From: Terriglobia bacterium
GTDB lineage: Bacteria > Acidobacteriota > Terriglobia > Terriglobales > Acidobacteriaceae
Length of the DNA stretch: 48,207 bases
Direction of reading: 5' to 3'
Assembly: GCA_032252755.1 (NCBI GenBank)
Contig: JAVUPY010000085.1
Span: 1-48,207, forward strand
In this document: positions 35,270 through 44,818 of the stretch, one piece after another
How positions within the stretch are numbered: position 1 is the stretch's first letter
How the letters are laid out: every line of letters starts with the position of its first letter
The notes under the pieces: model-generated
What the model was told of the DNA's origin: nothing
The model's input: the letters and a program-made list of their open reading frames with translations, nothing else
Databases searched by the model: none
Made by a program: the position numbers and the translations under genes

Positions 35270-37948
35270 ATGACCGAACGCCGGAACCTGCAGTTCGTTC
35301 TCGACGCCGCGCAGTCGGGCGCCTGCGTGATCAGTCCCAACACGCGAGCGGCGCGTAATCTCAAGCGCACTTTTGCGGACCGACAGCGCGCCAACAACCA
35401 CGCGGCATGGCGAAGCCCGGAGGTTCTACCCTGGTCGGCTTGGCTCAAGCGACTTTGGCAGGAGCAGCTCCTCCACTCTTCCGGACATTTCAGTGCGCTG
35501 CTTGATGAGCGCCAGGAACGGTATCTGTGGGAGCGAATCATTGCCGCCGACCAACCGAATCTTGATCCCGGATCGCTCGCCCTGGAATGCAGTCGAGCCT
35601 GGCGAACCGTTCATGCTTACCGCATTCCGCGGGAGAAGGGCGCATTCCGCCGGAAGCCCGACACGGCGGCTTTCTTCCGCTGGTCCAGCTCATATGCATC
35701 TGTGTGCGAGAGGAATGGATGGCTCGACGAAGCGCGGTTACCCGATCAGTTGCACGCGATGGCGGTTACGGCTATCGAAGGTCGGGAGATCATCTTCTGG
35801 GGGTTCGATTTCTTTACCCCGCAGCAGCAAGCTCTTGTATCGGTGCTCGAAGCAGCGTGTGTGGTACGCACGATTGGCGAGCCGGATAGCGAATCTGCAG
35901 CGGCATCACGAATTGCTTCGGAAGACAGCCACGCGGAATTGCGAGCCGCTGCGCTGTGGGCGCGTGAGATTCTGGAAGAAGAGCCGAAGGCTACCGTCGG
36001 CGTTGTTGTCCATAATCTCGACGATCTGCGCGGAGCCGCAGAGCGAATCTTTCTGGAGGTCCTGCATCCCGGAGCCTTGACAGTTTCGGGAACCGCAGCG
36101 CCTCGTGCCTTTGAGATCTCCCTGGGAGTGCCGATATCAAAGGCACCGATCATTGCCACTGCGCTCGCAGTTTTGGAACTCGCGAGCAGGTCCCAATCGA
36201 GTGAATTCGTCGGCCGGCTATTGCGGTCGCCATTTCTGGGTGATCCCGATGAAATGAGTGCACGGGCGGTTCTGGACACCGAGATTCGCTCGCGAGGCCT
36301 CAGCGAACTGTCTCTCGACAGTCTGAGAGATGCTGCGGATCGCCGGACGGCGTGCCGGGGATTTGCGATTGATTTGCGGAACTTCCAAACTGCGGTAGCG
36401 CGGTTGGCAGGACCGCGTTCGCCGAGCGCCTGGAGCCGCGAAATTCTGCCGTTGCTGAGCAAGGCAGGTTGGCCGGGTTCACGAGGCGTGAATAGCAGGG
36501 AATACCAGGCGCAGCGCGCGTTTGTTCAGCTGCTCAGCGAATTTGCGCGCCTCGATCTTGTCGCCGAGCCGATGGAGTTTGCGGCGATGGTTCGCCGATT
36601 GGTGCGAGCCGCCGAGGAGAAGATCTTCCAACCGGAGAATCTCGGCGCACCAGTTCAGCTCGTAGGTCTACTGGAGGCATCGGGTTCGCGGTTTGACTAT
36701 CTCTGGGTCATGGGATTGCATGCGGCGGCGTGGCCTCCGGAGGCGCATCCGTCTCCCTTTATTCCGATCGATCTCCAGCGATTGCACAACGTGAAGGGAG
36801 CTTTTCCGGCTGAGCGGCTGGACTACGCGCGCGAGACCATGAAGCGGCTGCTGCATTCTGCCGGAAATGTAATTGTCAGTTGGCCGATGCGAGAACAGGA
36901 TGTCGAGCTGACAATGAGCCCGCTCATAGCGGAATTTCCTGAGATCGCGCGAGCGGCAACTCCCGTTACATTATTGAGCTTCGGACACAAGCTCTTTGCT
37001 TCGGCGGCTGGCGATAATTCGCTCGACGATCGTGGGCCGATCGTGACCGAACCGATCAGCTCCGGTGGTACCAAGGCATTTAAACTTCAGGCTGCATGCC
37101 CATTCCGCGCTTTTGCGGAGCTTCGCCTGGACGCCAGCGAACTCACGGTTCCGGAGCCCGGTGTTGACCGCAAGCTCCGGGGGCATCTGCTGCATAAATC
37201 ACTTGAGATCATTTGGAGTGAACTCCAGTCACAAGCGGAGTTACAAGTACAAAATAAAGTAAAACTTGAAGAGCTTGTAACCAATAGCATTGAGCGCGCG
37301 GTGAAACAGAGTGACCATGCGATGCCGGCCCAGTGGGAGCAACAGGTCGTGGCGATCGAGCGCGACCGGCTAAAGAATCTGATTCTCCGGTTGCTCGAAT
37401 TGGAGAGCGGGCGGCCAACGCCGTTCCGTGTGATTGAACTGGAGAAGAAGAGAGAAGTGACACACGGCGGCATAACAGTGGACGTGAAGGTGGATCGGAT
37501 CGACGAACTCGAGGGCGGCGGATTGGTACTGCTTGACTACAAGAGCGGCAAGCCGACCCTCAGCCAGTGGGATGGCGACCGGCCTGAGGACCCGCAGGTG
37601 CCCGTCTATGCGACGGAACTAGGTTCGCGACTCGCAGCGGCGGGATTTGTGCAAATTAACTCGGAAGAAATTACGTTCAAGGGATATGCCAAGCATTCCG
37701 GAGTTCTGCCTGGATCGGTGGAAAACTTCGAGTCGATGTCGGGGAAGAAACGGCCGGCGCCGTCTTTCGAGGAAATGCTGCAGAACTGGCGCGACACGCT
37801 GGACAAACTGGGCAGCCAATTCCGTGCAGGTCATGCGGCAGTCGATCCCAAGAACAGGAAGAAAACCTGCAATGAATGTCATCTGGGGATGCTCTGCCGC
37901 GTGAATGAAGTTCGCCCCGGACAAGAAGAGGACGAGTATGCAGGATAA
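35270..37948 (+). CDS. AddB-like Fe-S PD-(D/E)XK nuclease
   Basis: An 892-residue protein. The N-terminal two thirds is a degenerate UvrD-like region without a Walker A (VISPNTRAARNLK where a P-loop would be). The C-terminal part is a nuclease of the AddB/RecB type: GHLLHKSLE, VDRIDEL and LLDYKSGKP. Four cysteines (C610, then C867, C870, C876) have the CxxCxxxxxC spacing of the 4Fe-4S cluster that staples the AddB nuclease domain. With the next gene it probably forms an AddAB-like end-processing complex for double-strand break repair. It is shorter than Bacillus AddB. The downstream helicase gene overlaps it by 11 bases. Confidence 0.87.
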   Translation: MTERRNLQFVLDAAQSGACVISPNTRAARNLKRTFADRQRANNHAAWRSPEVLPWSAWLKRLWQEQLLHSSGHFSALLDERQERYLWERIIAADQPNLDPGSLALECSRAWRTVHAYRIPREKGAFRRKPDTAAFFRWSSSYASVCERNGWLDEARLPDQLHAMAVTAIEGREIIFWGFDFFTPQQQALVSVLEAACVVRTIGEPDSESAAASRIASEDSHAELRAAALWAREILEEEPKATVGVVVHNLDDLRGAAERIFLEVLHPGALTVSGTAAPRAFEISLGVPISKAPIIATALAVLELASRSQSSEFVGRLLRSPFLGDPDEMSARAVLDTEIRSRGLSELSLDSLRDAADRRTACRGFAIDLRNFQTAVARLAGPRSPSAWSREILPLLSKAGWPGSRGVNSREYQAQRAFVQLLSEFARLDLVAEPMEFAAMVRRLVRAAEEKIFQPENLGAPVQLVGLLEASGSRFDYLWVMGLHAAAWPPEAHPSPFIPIDLQRLHNVKGAFPAERLDYARETMKRLLHSAGNVIVSWPMREQDVELTMSPLIAEFPEIARAATPVTLLSFGHKLFASAAGDNSLDDRGPIVTEPISSGGTKAFKLQAACPFRAFAELRLDASELTVPEPGVDRKLRGHLLHKSLEIIWSELQSQAELQVQNKVKLEELVTNSIERAVKQSDHAMPAQWEQQVVAIERDRLKNLILRLLELESGRPTPFRVIELEKKREVTHGGITVDVKVDRIDELEGGGLVLLDYKSGKPTLSQWDGDRPEDPQVPVYATELGSRLAAAGFVQINSEEITFKGYAKHSGVLPGSVENFESMSGKKRPAPSFEEMLQNWRDTLDKLGSQFRAGHAAVDPKNRKKTCNECHLGMLCRVNEVRPGQEEDEYAG

Positions 37949-40900
37949 TCTCAGCCTCTTCGCCGTTCCCGAGATTGATAGAGACGCGTTCGAGCGCGAA
38001 CGGGCGCTCGACACCGGTACATCGTTCATTGTGCAGGCGCCCGCGGGCTCCGGCAAAACCGAACTGCTGGTACAGCGGTTCCTGGCGTTACTTGCGATCG
38101 TTAAAGAGCCGGAAAACATCGTCGCAATTACGTTCACCCGCAAAGCTGCAGGCGAGATGCGCGCCCGGGTGACAAAAGCACTACGCGAAGCTGTTGACAC
38201 GGTGCCGCCGGAGGAGGAACACAAGCGCCAGCGCTGGAAACTCGCACATCGCGTGTTAGCGCGCGACGAGAAGCGTGGCTGGAAGCTGCTGGAGAGCCCA
38301 GGGCGGTTGCGCATCGTCACCATCGATTCGCTTTGCCACAGCATCACCAGAATGATGCCACTGACGTCGAAATTGGGCGCGATGCGAAACGTCACCGATA
38401 AGCCAGGTGACCTTTATGCGGCGGCAGCGCACCGAACCATCCAGCTCCTGGGAACTTCGAACCCGATTGCGCTGGACGTGCGGCGAGCGCTCGAGCACCT
38501 CGACAACAACGTAGCCGAACTCGAGAAGCAGTTGTCGGATATGCTCGGCCCGCGCGACCAGTGGTTGCGGCACGTCGATCTCGGCAACGCCGCACAATTG
38601 CGCGCCAAAATGGAAGCAACGCTGCGGCGAATCGTCTGCGACCGGCTTGAAGCGGTGCAGAGAATGATTCCCGACGATTTGCGCCGGGAACTGGTGAGGC
38701 TGAGCCAGATCGCCGCGACGAACAAGAAACTCGATGATCCTCAGCACGTCATTGTCTCCTGCGAACACCTGGACGGATTTCCGGACTGTACCCCAGAAGC
38801 GCTGGACAGTTGGAGAGGATTGGTCGAGTTTGTGCTGACCAAGACAAAAAATCACTGGCGAGGACGACCGGACAAAACGATTGGATTGCCAAGACATGAG
38901 AAAGAAGAGAAGGAGAACTATGAAGCTTTAATGTCAGCACTGAGCCAGATCCCAGGTCTTGAAGAGTCTTTAGCATCCATTCGTGGACTTCCGCCGGCAC
39001 GCTACTCCGAGTCACAGTGGGCGGCGCTGGAATGTTTCGCGCGGCTGCTGCCGCGTGCCGCGGAACAACTGAAAGAAGCGTTCGTCGAGCAGCAGACCTG
39101 TGATTACGCTGCGATCTCAGAAGCCGCATTGCAGGCGCTGAAAAGCTATGGAGCGCCCACTGACCTCGCGATGGCTCTGGGAGAGGGAATCGAGCACCTC
39201 CTGGTGGATGAGTTCCAGGATACGTCCGTCAGCCAGGTAAAACTTTTGGAAGCGCTCACAGCGGGTTGGAAGCACGGCGACGGGCGGACTCTGTTTCTTG
39301 TCGGAGACCCGATGCAGTCGATCTACCGCTTCCGTGAGGCCGAAGTCGCATCGTTCATTCGCGTTTCGGAGACGAAGTCGTTCGGCGCGATCAGCCTGGA
39401 ACTGCTGCAACTGGAAAAGAACTTCCGCTCGCGACAGGTCATTGTCGATTGGGTCAACCGTGTCTTTCCCACGGTTTTTCCGAAAGAGGAGGATCTCGGG
39501 ACCGGCGCGGTGAAATTCTCTGCGTGCCGTGCGGCAGCGCGGAATAAAGAGGGTGAGGCAAAGGTTCAACTGCATACGCAGTTCGGAACCAACGACGAGA
39601 CGAGACAGAAAGAGGCTGAGCAGGTCGTACAGGTTGTGCGCGACTTACGCGCGCGGCATGAAAAAACCGCGGTGCTCGTGCGCTCGCGAACGCACCTGTA
39701 CAACATCGTCTCCTCGTTGCGTGAAGCGGCAGGATCGGAACCGGCTCTTCGCTTCCAGGCAGTGGAGATCGATGCTCTTGCAGAGCAAGTAGTGATCTCT
39801 GACTTGCGAGCGCTCACACACGCGTTACTGCACCTCGGAAATCGAGTTGCGTGGTTGGCGATTTTGCGAGCGCCCTGGTGTGGCCTCTCGCTTCGCGACC
39901 TTCACGCGCTGGTCGAAGGACAGAAATACGCGACGGTGCTGGAGTTGATTCGAGAGCGCCGGGAGCGGTTAAGCGAAGATGGGCAGGCACGACTTGGACG
40001 TGTGCTGCCAGTCATGGATGCGGCATTGGCACAACGCGGAAGATTGCCCTTGCGCCAGTGGGTGGAGTCGACTTGGCTCAGCCTGAACGGTCCGGCATGC
40101 CTGCGCGAGAGCCGCGAAATGGAAGACGCGGCCGCGTTCTTCGATTTACTGGATGAACTCGACTTTGGAAGCGACGTTGAAAGCCTCTCTGCTTTCGATA
40201 ATGCTGTCGCGAAGCTCTTCTCCCAGCCCGACCCGGACGCCACCGATGCCATCCAGGTAATGACTATCCACAAGGCGAAAGGTCTTGAGTTCGACGCCGT
40301 GCTGCTGCCCGGTCTCGGACGTCACACCCGGGGGAACGACCACAACTTGCTACTGTGGAGCGAGCGGGAAGTTGAAGGCGTCCCTGAACTGCTGATGGCC
40401 GCGACGAAGGCGAAGGGCGCAGAGGATGATCCGATATACGGCTTTCTGAAATGCACGGAATGCGAATGCGAAGATAACGAGTTGCGGCGCCTGCTTTATG
40501 TGGCGACCACGCGTGCGAAGCATGAACTGCACTTGTTCGCGAGCCTCGCTTGTGATGCGCAAGACTATTTGGCGGGTAATAAGCAACCACAGCGGCGGAG
40601 CATGTTGGGCCTGCTCTGGCCGGCCATCGAATGCAGTTTCCGGGAGCAAGCCAACGTGCGGGCGGCGAACCTGCAGGCTGAAGAACCGCTGCGGATTGCG
40701 GCTGCGGCAGAAGTCGAGGCACCCCCTATGCTGCGACGCTTGCCGCTCGCATGGCCTCTGCCGGAGATACCGGATGGTGTTCAGTGGCAGCCGGGACGCG
40801 AGCCGGAGGCAATAGATCCCGATGACAATGTGACTTACGACTGGGCGGGAGAGCGCGCACGGCGCGTCGGCGTCGTAGTTCATGCAATGCTTCAGCGGAT

Positions 40901-41417
40901 AGGGGAAGAGGGCCTGGCGAAATGGAACGAAGAGCGCGTCAGAAACCTGCGCCCGATGCTTGGATCAGCATTGGGAAATGAGGGCGTTGCGCCGTCAGAC
41001 CTGCCCGACGCAGTCGGCCGTGCGGAAAAAGCGCTGCTGGCGGCGATCAGCGAAGAGCGAGGTCGATGGATTTTGCAACCTCGTGCGGGTGCTCAGAACG
41101 AATTCGCGCTGACGGGTTTCTTTGGGAGCAATCTAAACAGCTTCGTCATCGACCGGACGTTCGTTGCTGATGGCGTGCGCTGGATCGTCGATTACAAGAC
41201 AGGCCTGCGCGAAGGCGGCGACCGCGAAGCGTTCCTCGATAATGAAGTGGAGCGCTATCGCGAGAAGATGGAGCGGTACGCGGAGATTTTTCGCCGGTTC
41301 GACTCGACCGTACCTGTCCGTCTGGCCTTGTATTATCCACTCATGAGTGGGTGGCGCGAGTGGGAGCCGCGATCGTCAGGGCAGCCGGCGAGTTCGGCTC
41401 AAGTGGGGAAATCCTGA
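37938..41417 (+). CDS. addA: AddA-like UvrD-family helicase-nuclease
   Basis: About 1159 residues. Superfamily 1A helicase motifs are intact: Walker A APAGSGKTELL (K40), motif Ia VAITFTRKAAGEM, Walker B LLVDEFQDTS (D424, E425), motif III GDPMQSIYRFREA, motif V IHKAKGLEFD and motif VI LLYVATTRAKHEL. The C-terminal nuclease domain has the VDYKTG motif (D1085, K1087), so both subunits of the pair carry nuclease sites, as in AddAB. I start at ATG 37938, preceded by AAGAGG; it lies inside the end of the AddB-like gene, so translation is coupled. A longer frame from 37905 is possible. Role: unwinding and resecting DNA ends for recombination. Confidence 0.92.
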   Translation: MQDNLSLFAVPEIDRDAFERERALDTGTSFIVQAPAGSGKTELLVQRFLALLAIVKEPENIVAITFTRKAAGEMRARVTKALREAVDTVPPEEEHKRQRWKLAHRVLARDEKRGWKLLESPGRLRIVTIDSLCHSITRMMPLTSKLGAMRNVTDKPGDLYAAAAHRTIQLLGTSNPIALDVRRALEHLDNNVAELEKQLSDMLGPRDQWLRHVDLGNAAQLRAKMEATLRRIVCDRLEAVQRMIPDDLRRELVRLSQIAATNKKLDDPQHVIVSCEHLDGFPDCTPEALDSWRGLVEFVLTKTKNHWRGRPDKTIGLPRHEKEEKENYEALMSALSQIPGLEESLASIRGLPPARYSESQWAALECFARLLPRAAEQLKEAFVEQQTCDYAAISEAALQALKSYGAPTDLAMALGEGIEHLLVDEFQDTSVSQVKLLEALTAGWKHGDGRTLFLVGDPMQSIYRFREAEVASFIRVSETKSFGAISLELLQLEKNFRSRQVIVDWVNRVFPTVFPKEEDLGTGAVKFSACRAAARNKEGEAKVQLHTQFGTNDETRQKEAEQVVQVVRDLRARHEKTAVLVRSRTHLYNIVSSLREAAGSEPALRFQAVEIDALAEQVVISDLRALTHALLHLGNRVAWLAILRAPWCGLSLRDLHALVEGQKYATVLELIRERRERLSEDGQARLGRVLPVMDAALAQRGRLPLRQWVESTWLSLNGPACLRESREMEDAAAFFDLLDELDFGSDVESLSAFDNAVAKLFSQPDPDATDAIQVMTIHKAKGLEFDAVLLPGLGRHTRGNDHNLLLWSEREVEGVPELLMAATKAKGAEDDPIYGFLKCTECECEDNELRRLLYVATTRAKHELHLFASLACDAQDYLAGNKQPQRRSMLGLLWPAIECSFREQANVRAANLQAEEPLRIAAAAEVEAPPMLRRLPLAWPLPEIPDGVQWQPGREPEAIDPDDNVTYDWAGERARRVGVVVHAMLQRIGEEGLAKWNEERVRNLRPMLGSALGNEGVAPSDLPDAVGRAEKALLAAISEERGRWILQPRAGAQNEFALTGFFGSNLNSFVIDRTFVADGVRWIVDYKTGLREGGDREAFLDNEVERYREKMERYAEIFRRFDSTVPVRLALYYPLMSGWREWEPRSSGQPASSAQVGKS

Positions 41418-41426
41418 AGATTAAAG

Positions 41427-41460
41427 GACCCACGCCGGCTGGCTGCGGCAGACGTGGGTC
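41427..41460. terminator. Hairpin between convergent addA-like and dehydrogenase genes
   Basis: GACCCACG (41427-41434) pairs with CGTGGGTC (41453-41460), with an inner GCCG/CGGC stem. It begins ten bases after the addA-like stop and ends 21 bases before the end of the convergent gene, so it may serve both. There is no clear T tract on the plus side. Confidence 0.6.
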
Positions 41461-41481
41461 ACAGATTCAACACCCGACGTT

Positions 41482-42654
41482 CTATCTTGCTGCTGCGGTG
41501 CTTGCGGCTCCTTCGAGCGTGTAAACCAGCTCAACGCCGCGGGCGGCCATTTCGCTCAGGAACTGTTTCGCCGGAACATCGCGTTCCTGCAGTACGGCGC
41601 CTCGCTTGGTGATTTCACCGTTTACCATCATTTGCAGGACAACGCTCGCGGGCCACGCGGTCGTGCGCATCATTGAGGTCAGCTTCGTCGCGGGATCGTA
41701 CTTGTCGATCATCGTGAAGGCTGCTACGTGGCCGTCGCGGTGGGCCTCGACACGCATGACAGTCACATCTGGTTTATCGCCGCTGAACTTCTCAACCATC
41801 AGGTCGGACATCACAGCGCGTGGTGCAATCTCCATTTTCCCGATCTTGCGTTTCTTGCTGGAGAAAAGCCCGAGGTCATAGAGCGATCGGATCATCTGCA
41901 CATGGCCGGGATAGCGCAAAGTCTTCTCGAAGCACTCGCCGATGTTCTTCCCGTAAGTTTCGGGCATCGTCGAGGTTCCGCCCGAGGTGTGGAAGGCCTC
42001 GAGTTCGGGAAAATCCGGAATCTTGAACAACTCGATTTCGGTCAGAGGCTCGACCATTACCAGTTTGCCGTTACGCAGAATGCGCGCCGGTTCGCAGTAT
42101 TCGTTGATCAGCCCCTCGACGGAGAAGACGAGTTGGTAGTTGAACGGTGGCTTGGGGTCCTGCGGAAGGCCGCCGACATAGATTTTGAGCGCATCGGCTT
42201 TGCCGCCGATCCGCCGCATGAGTTCGCCGCCAAGAATGGACGCCATGCCGGGCGAAAGGCCGCAGTCGGGGGCAATCCCAACACCTTTCTTCGCAGCCTT
42301 CTTGTCGAGTGCGAGTTCCTTGCGAACAACAACGTTGTTTCCACCGAGGTCGGCAAAATGAGACTTGGCATCGATCGCTGCTTCTGCGAGCCCAAGATTG
42401 TAGAAGTAGGGAACTGCGGACAAGGTTCCGTCGTGTCCCCGCATTTTCTTTACCGCGTCGCGGCGGCTGGAGGCATCGATGCCCGTGGCTTCGACTTTCT
42501 TGCCGGGAACCATCTTGTTGATACGCTTGGCAGCCTCGTTCGAGCGCCGCGTGTCGGCGTCAGCGAGCGTGACACTCTCAACGCGAGCGCAGCGAGCCAT
42601 GTCATAGGCCGCCGACGAACCCATCATTCCTGCACCAATCACCAGAAGCTTCAT
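41482..42654 (-). CDS. Saccharopine dehydrogenase-like reductase
   Basis: A 390-residue NAD(P)-dependent enzyme. The Rossmann fold begins at residue 1 with LLVIGAGMMGSSAAYDMA and an acid (ADAD) ending the second strand. LSAVPYFYNLGLAEAAI and DCGLSPGMASILGGEL are characteristic of the saccharopine dehydrogenase/LYS9-like family. Possible roles are in lysine metabolism or reduction of a related imino acid. A glutaryl-CoA dehydrogenase, a lysine-degradation enzyme, lies about 5 kb away, but not in the same operon. The precise substrate cannot be read from the sequence. It is convergent with the helicase gene. Confidence 0.85.
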   Translation of the reverse strand: MKLLVIGAGMMGSSAAYDMARCARVESVTLADADTRRSNEAAKRINKMVPGKKVEATGIDASSRRDAVKKMRGHDGTLSAVPYFYNLGLAEAAIDAKSHFADLGGNNVVVRKELALDKKAAKKGVGIAPDCGLSPGMASILGGELMRRIGGKADALKIYVGGLPQDPKPPFNYQLVFSVEGLINEYCEPARILRNGKLVMVEPLTEIELFKIPDFPELEAFHTSGGTSTMPETYGKNIGECFEKTLRYPGHVQMIRSLYDLGLFSSKKRKIGKMEIAPRAVMSDLMVEKFSGDKPDVTVMRVEAHRDGHVAAFTMIDKYDPATKLTSMMRTTAWPASVVLQMMVNGEITKRGAVLQERDVPAKQFLSEMAARGVELVYTLEGAASTAAAR

Positions 42655-42733
42655 TGCGATCTTCTCCCTGTGACTGCAAACTCTTCAGAATACCCGATCC
42701 TGTAGCGAACCAGGAAACGTTTTGAGCGGCACC

Positions 42734-42901
42734 TTACCCGTGCGCCAGGTCGTCAGCGGATTCCAAGGGCGTCCCGCAGACACGACAGATGACGGCACAA
42801 CAATCGCCGCAGGTGAGGGGGTCATCCACCTCACGCGCACAGACGGGACAGTACAGAGGCGTCGAGGCTGACTGCGGCGTCGTGGGCTGGTTTTCGAGCA
42901 T
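42734..42901 (-). CDS. Tiny zinc-ribbon protein
   Basis: About 55 residues from the ATG at 42901. After a short N-terminal stretch it has CPVC, CGDC and CRVC pairs within about 30 residues, enough for one or two zinc sites. No other domain is present. The frame can be extended upstream, but that part has no good start and lacks conserved character. A TATGCT sequence 11 bases before the ATG would make the message nearly leaderless. It is divergent from the methyltransferase gene. Function unknown; such proteins can bind nucleic acid or act as adaptors. Confidence 0.6.
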   Translation of the reverse strand: MLENQPTTPQSASTPLYCPVCAREVDDPLTCGDCCAVICRVCGTPLESADDLAHG

Positions 42902-43008
42902 GGATAAACGGTAGCATAGATACAAGCAGAAGTTTGTGATGGACCACCTTCTAAAAACCGTCGACAAACAGGCAAGTGGTGAGTAACTGAGAATTGAGAA
43001 CTGTCTTT

Positions 43009-43749
43009 ATGAAACCTGACGCGGACGAAATACTACGGCGGGAGTTTAACGCTTGGGCGGCTGCGGGCCGTGGCGAGGAGATGGAGCAGCACCACATCAG
43101 CATTGCCGAGCAGACGATTCGCCGGATGAATTTGAAGCCCGGCGAAAGGGTGCTCGATCTTGGCTGCGGCGTTGGTTGGGCAACACGGATCCTGGCGCGG
43201 CTTGTTGGCGACGGGCCGGATAGTGGCGGGCAGGTGGTCGGGCTCGATGTCGCCGACGAAATGATCTCGCGTGCGCGCGCTGCCTCGAAGGATTTCGAAA
43301 ACGTGATGTTCATCTGGGGCTCCGCGCAGAAGATTCCCTGGCAGGAAAATTACTTCAACAAGGTTCTCTCCATTGAGTCGTTCTACTACTACGCCGACCA
43401 GGATCTCGCGCTGGCGGAACTGTTCCGCGTGATGGCTCCCAAAGCTCATCTCTACATCCTGATAAACCTTTATCGCGATAATCACTATTCGCTGCGATGG
43501 GCGGACGAGCTGAAGGTTCCGGTGCAGATCCGTTCCGAGCAGGAATATGTCGACTTGCTGCGCAAACACACATTCGAGAACGCCGAGGCACATCGAATTC
43601 CAGACGAAACGCCAACGCCGGAGACTTATTCGGGAAAGTGGTTCAAGAACGCCGCCGAGCTACGCGACTTCAAAAGAATCGGGGCCTTACTTTTGACCGC
43701 ACAGAAGCCGGATGTGAATTCACCCCCGCGCGCCATGGAGCTTATGTAG
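43009..43749 (+). CDS. SAM-dependent methyltransferase
   Basis: A 246-residue class I methyltransferase. Motif I is RVLDLGCGVGWAT (about 47-59), the ribose-binding acid is in VGLDVADEMI, and VLSIESFYYYADQ and LAELFRVMAPKAHLYI give the later motifs. It resembles the UbiE/cyclopropane-synthase-like group of small-molecule methyltransferases. The substrate is not evident. I begin at ATG 43009; the longer frame uses a TTG inside a GAGAATTGAGAACTG repeat-like stretch. It is a single gene facing the DUF4097-like gene. Confidence 0.85.
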   Translation: MKPDADEILRREFNAWAAAGRGEEMEQHHISIAEQTIRRMNLKPGERVLDLGCGVGWATRILARLVGDGPDSGGQVVGLDVADEMISRARAASKDFENVMFIWGSAQKIPWQENYFNKVLSIESFYYYADQDLALAELFRVMAPKAHLYILINLYRDNHYSLRWADELKVPVQIRSEQEYVDLLRKHTFENAEAHRIPDETPTPETYSGKWFKNAAELRDFKRIGALLLTAQKPDVNSPPRAMELM

Positions 43750-43820
43750 TGCCCGAACCTCGCAGACAATGACGAGGGGTCCCGCCCCCGCCCAAAGAGG
43801 TGGCGGGAGATCGTAGATTC

Positions 43821-43854
43821 TTGCAACTTGTGCCTTGAACCTTGTACCTTGTCT
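43821..43854. repeat. ACCTTGTACCTTG-type repeat, copy 1
   Basis: A run of CTTG units (ACTTGTGCCTTGAACCTTG and on) matching the arm of the hairpin at 47145-47162. It lies between the convergent methyltransferase and DUF4097-like genes. It appears to be a member of a dispersed intergenic repeat family. Confidence 0.5.
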
Positions 43855-43866
43855 CCAAATGCAGAA

Positions 43867-43975
43867 GCCGCCGGTTCGGGCAGAAGCCGGCGGCCTCCCG
43901 ACCTCTTGCGAGGTCCTGTCTTCGGCGTCACACGGGCGTGTGGCGCCGAACGTGTCTTCCGGAAAACCGGAAGAC
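43867..43975. repeat. Array of four consecutive hairpins
   Basis: Four separate stems lie in 109 bases of non-coding DNA between convergent genes. GCCGCCGG/CCGGCGGC spans 43867-43894 (8 pairs). GACCTC/GAGGTC with loop TTGC spans 43900-43915 (6 pairs). TTCGGCGTCACAC/GTGTGGCGCCGAA spans 43921-43950 (13 pairs, one G-T). GTCTTCCGG/CCGGAAGAC with loop AAAA spans 43954-43975 (9 pairs). Any could block transcription from either side; four in a row is more than termination needs. Confidence 0.75.
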
Positions 43976-43987
43976 CGGACGTCATCC

Positions 43988-44818
43988 TCAGTAATAGCGA
44001 CCCTTGTCCTCGGGCAGAAGGTTGGTCACTTTGCCGAGAGGTTTGCCGTCCGGAGCTCTCTGTATCTCGATCCCGCCGTTCACGGTCGAGAGTTTCATGC
44101 GTGTTTCGCCCTTGCCGAGCCGCGCGCGCAACTCGCTGCCAGGTGCGAAATGTCCATGATTCACGGGGATATTGAAGTCGTTCGAGATGTTGCCGTGTAC
44201 GGTGCTGGCATTAATTTCCGCCGAAGCGTCGGAAGGGATTTTGAGCGCGACCTGGCCGTTTACGGTGCCAAGTTCAACCGAGCGTGCCGGAGCTCTCATA
44301 TCGGCGAGCACTCGGCCGTTGACCGACTGCAAATTCATATCACCGGCGACTTCTCGTGCTTCGACCTCACCGTTGACGGACGAAGCGCGGATCCCGCCTT
44401 GCACGCCCTGGATACTGACGCGGCCGTTTACCAATTCGATTTTGTCGAGCCTGCCGCGCCTGGGCACATGCAGGGTATAGTCGACTGTTGCCGCGTGGTA
44501 ATTGTGCCGGTCCTCGGGATAGTGCGTCCGAACGTCAATCGCGGATGAACCCGCTGTCACCTCGATCTTCGCCTCGTCTACCAGTTCCTTTGTGTCTCCG
44601 GTCTTCATGGCATCAATCTGGACTTCGTTCTTATCCCAGGCTACGACCGTTACCGCGCCGTTCAGGTTCTTAACACTAATACGTCCGTCAGGGCTGATGG
44701 GATAGGTCTTGTGGAATTCTTCGGTGACGCCAGCGTGCGCCGGAAGACTTGCGAGCGCGACCGCCAGGGTGACGCCTAAGAGGACTCCCCATAAAGTAGC
44801 TTTGCGACTGGTCGGCAT
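43988..44818 (-). CDS. Secreted DUF4097-like beta-solenoid protein
   Basis: A 276-residue exported protein. The signal peptide (MPTSRKATLWGVLLGVTLAV, ending near PAHA, residue 29) is clear. The rest is a series of short beta repeats of the type NGAVTV, NGRVSIQGV, NGEVEARE, NGRVLADM, NGQVALK and HGNISND, spaced about 20 residues apart, typical of DUF4097 (putative adhesin) proteins. It is probably periplasmic or surface-exposed; no function is established. GGAGGAGAGAGGG gives a very strong ribosome site. It stands alone, facing the methyltransferase gene. Confidence 0.83.
   Translation of the reverse strand: MPTSRKATLWGVLLGVTLAVALASLPAHAGVTEEFHKTYPISPDGRISVKNLNGAVTVVAWDKNEVQIDAMKTGDTKELVDEAKIEVTAGSSAIDVRTHYPEDRHNYHAATVDYTLHVPRRGRLDKIELVNGRVSIQGVQGGIRASSVNGEVEAREVAGDMNLQSVNGRVLADMRAPARSVELGTVNGQVALKIPSDASAEINASTVHGNISNDFNIPVNHGHFAPGSELRARLGKGETRMKLSTVNGGIEIQRAPDGKPLGKVTNLLPEDKGRYY

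Noticed and set aside
35270-37948. Classifying the AddB-like gene as an ordinary RecB-like helicase
   Set aside because: No Walker A lysine is present; only the nuclease and Fe-S parts are intact.
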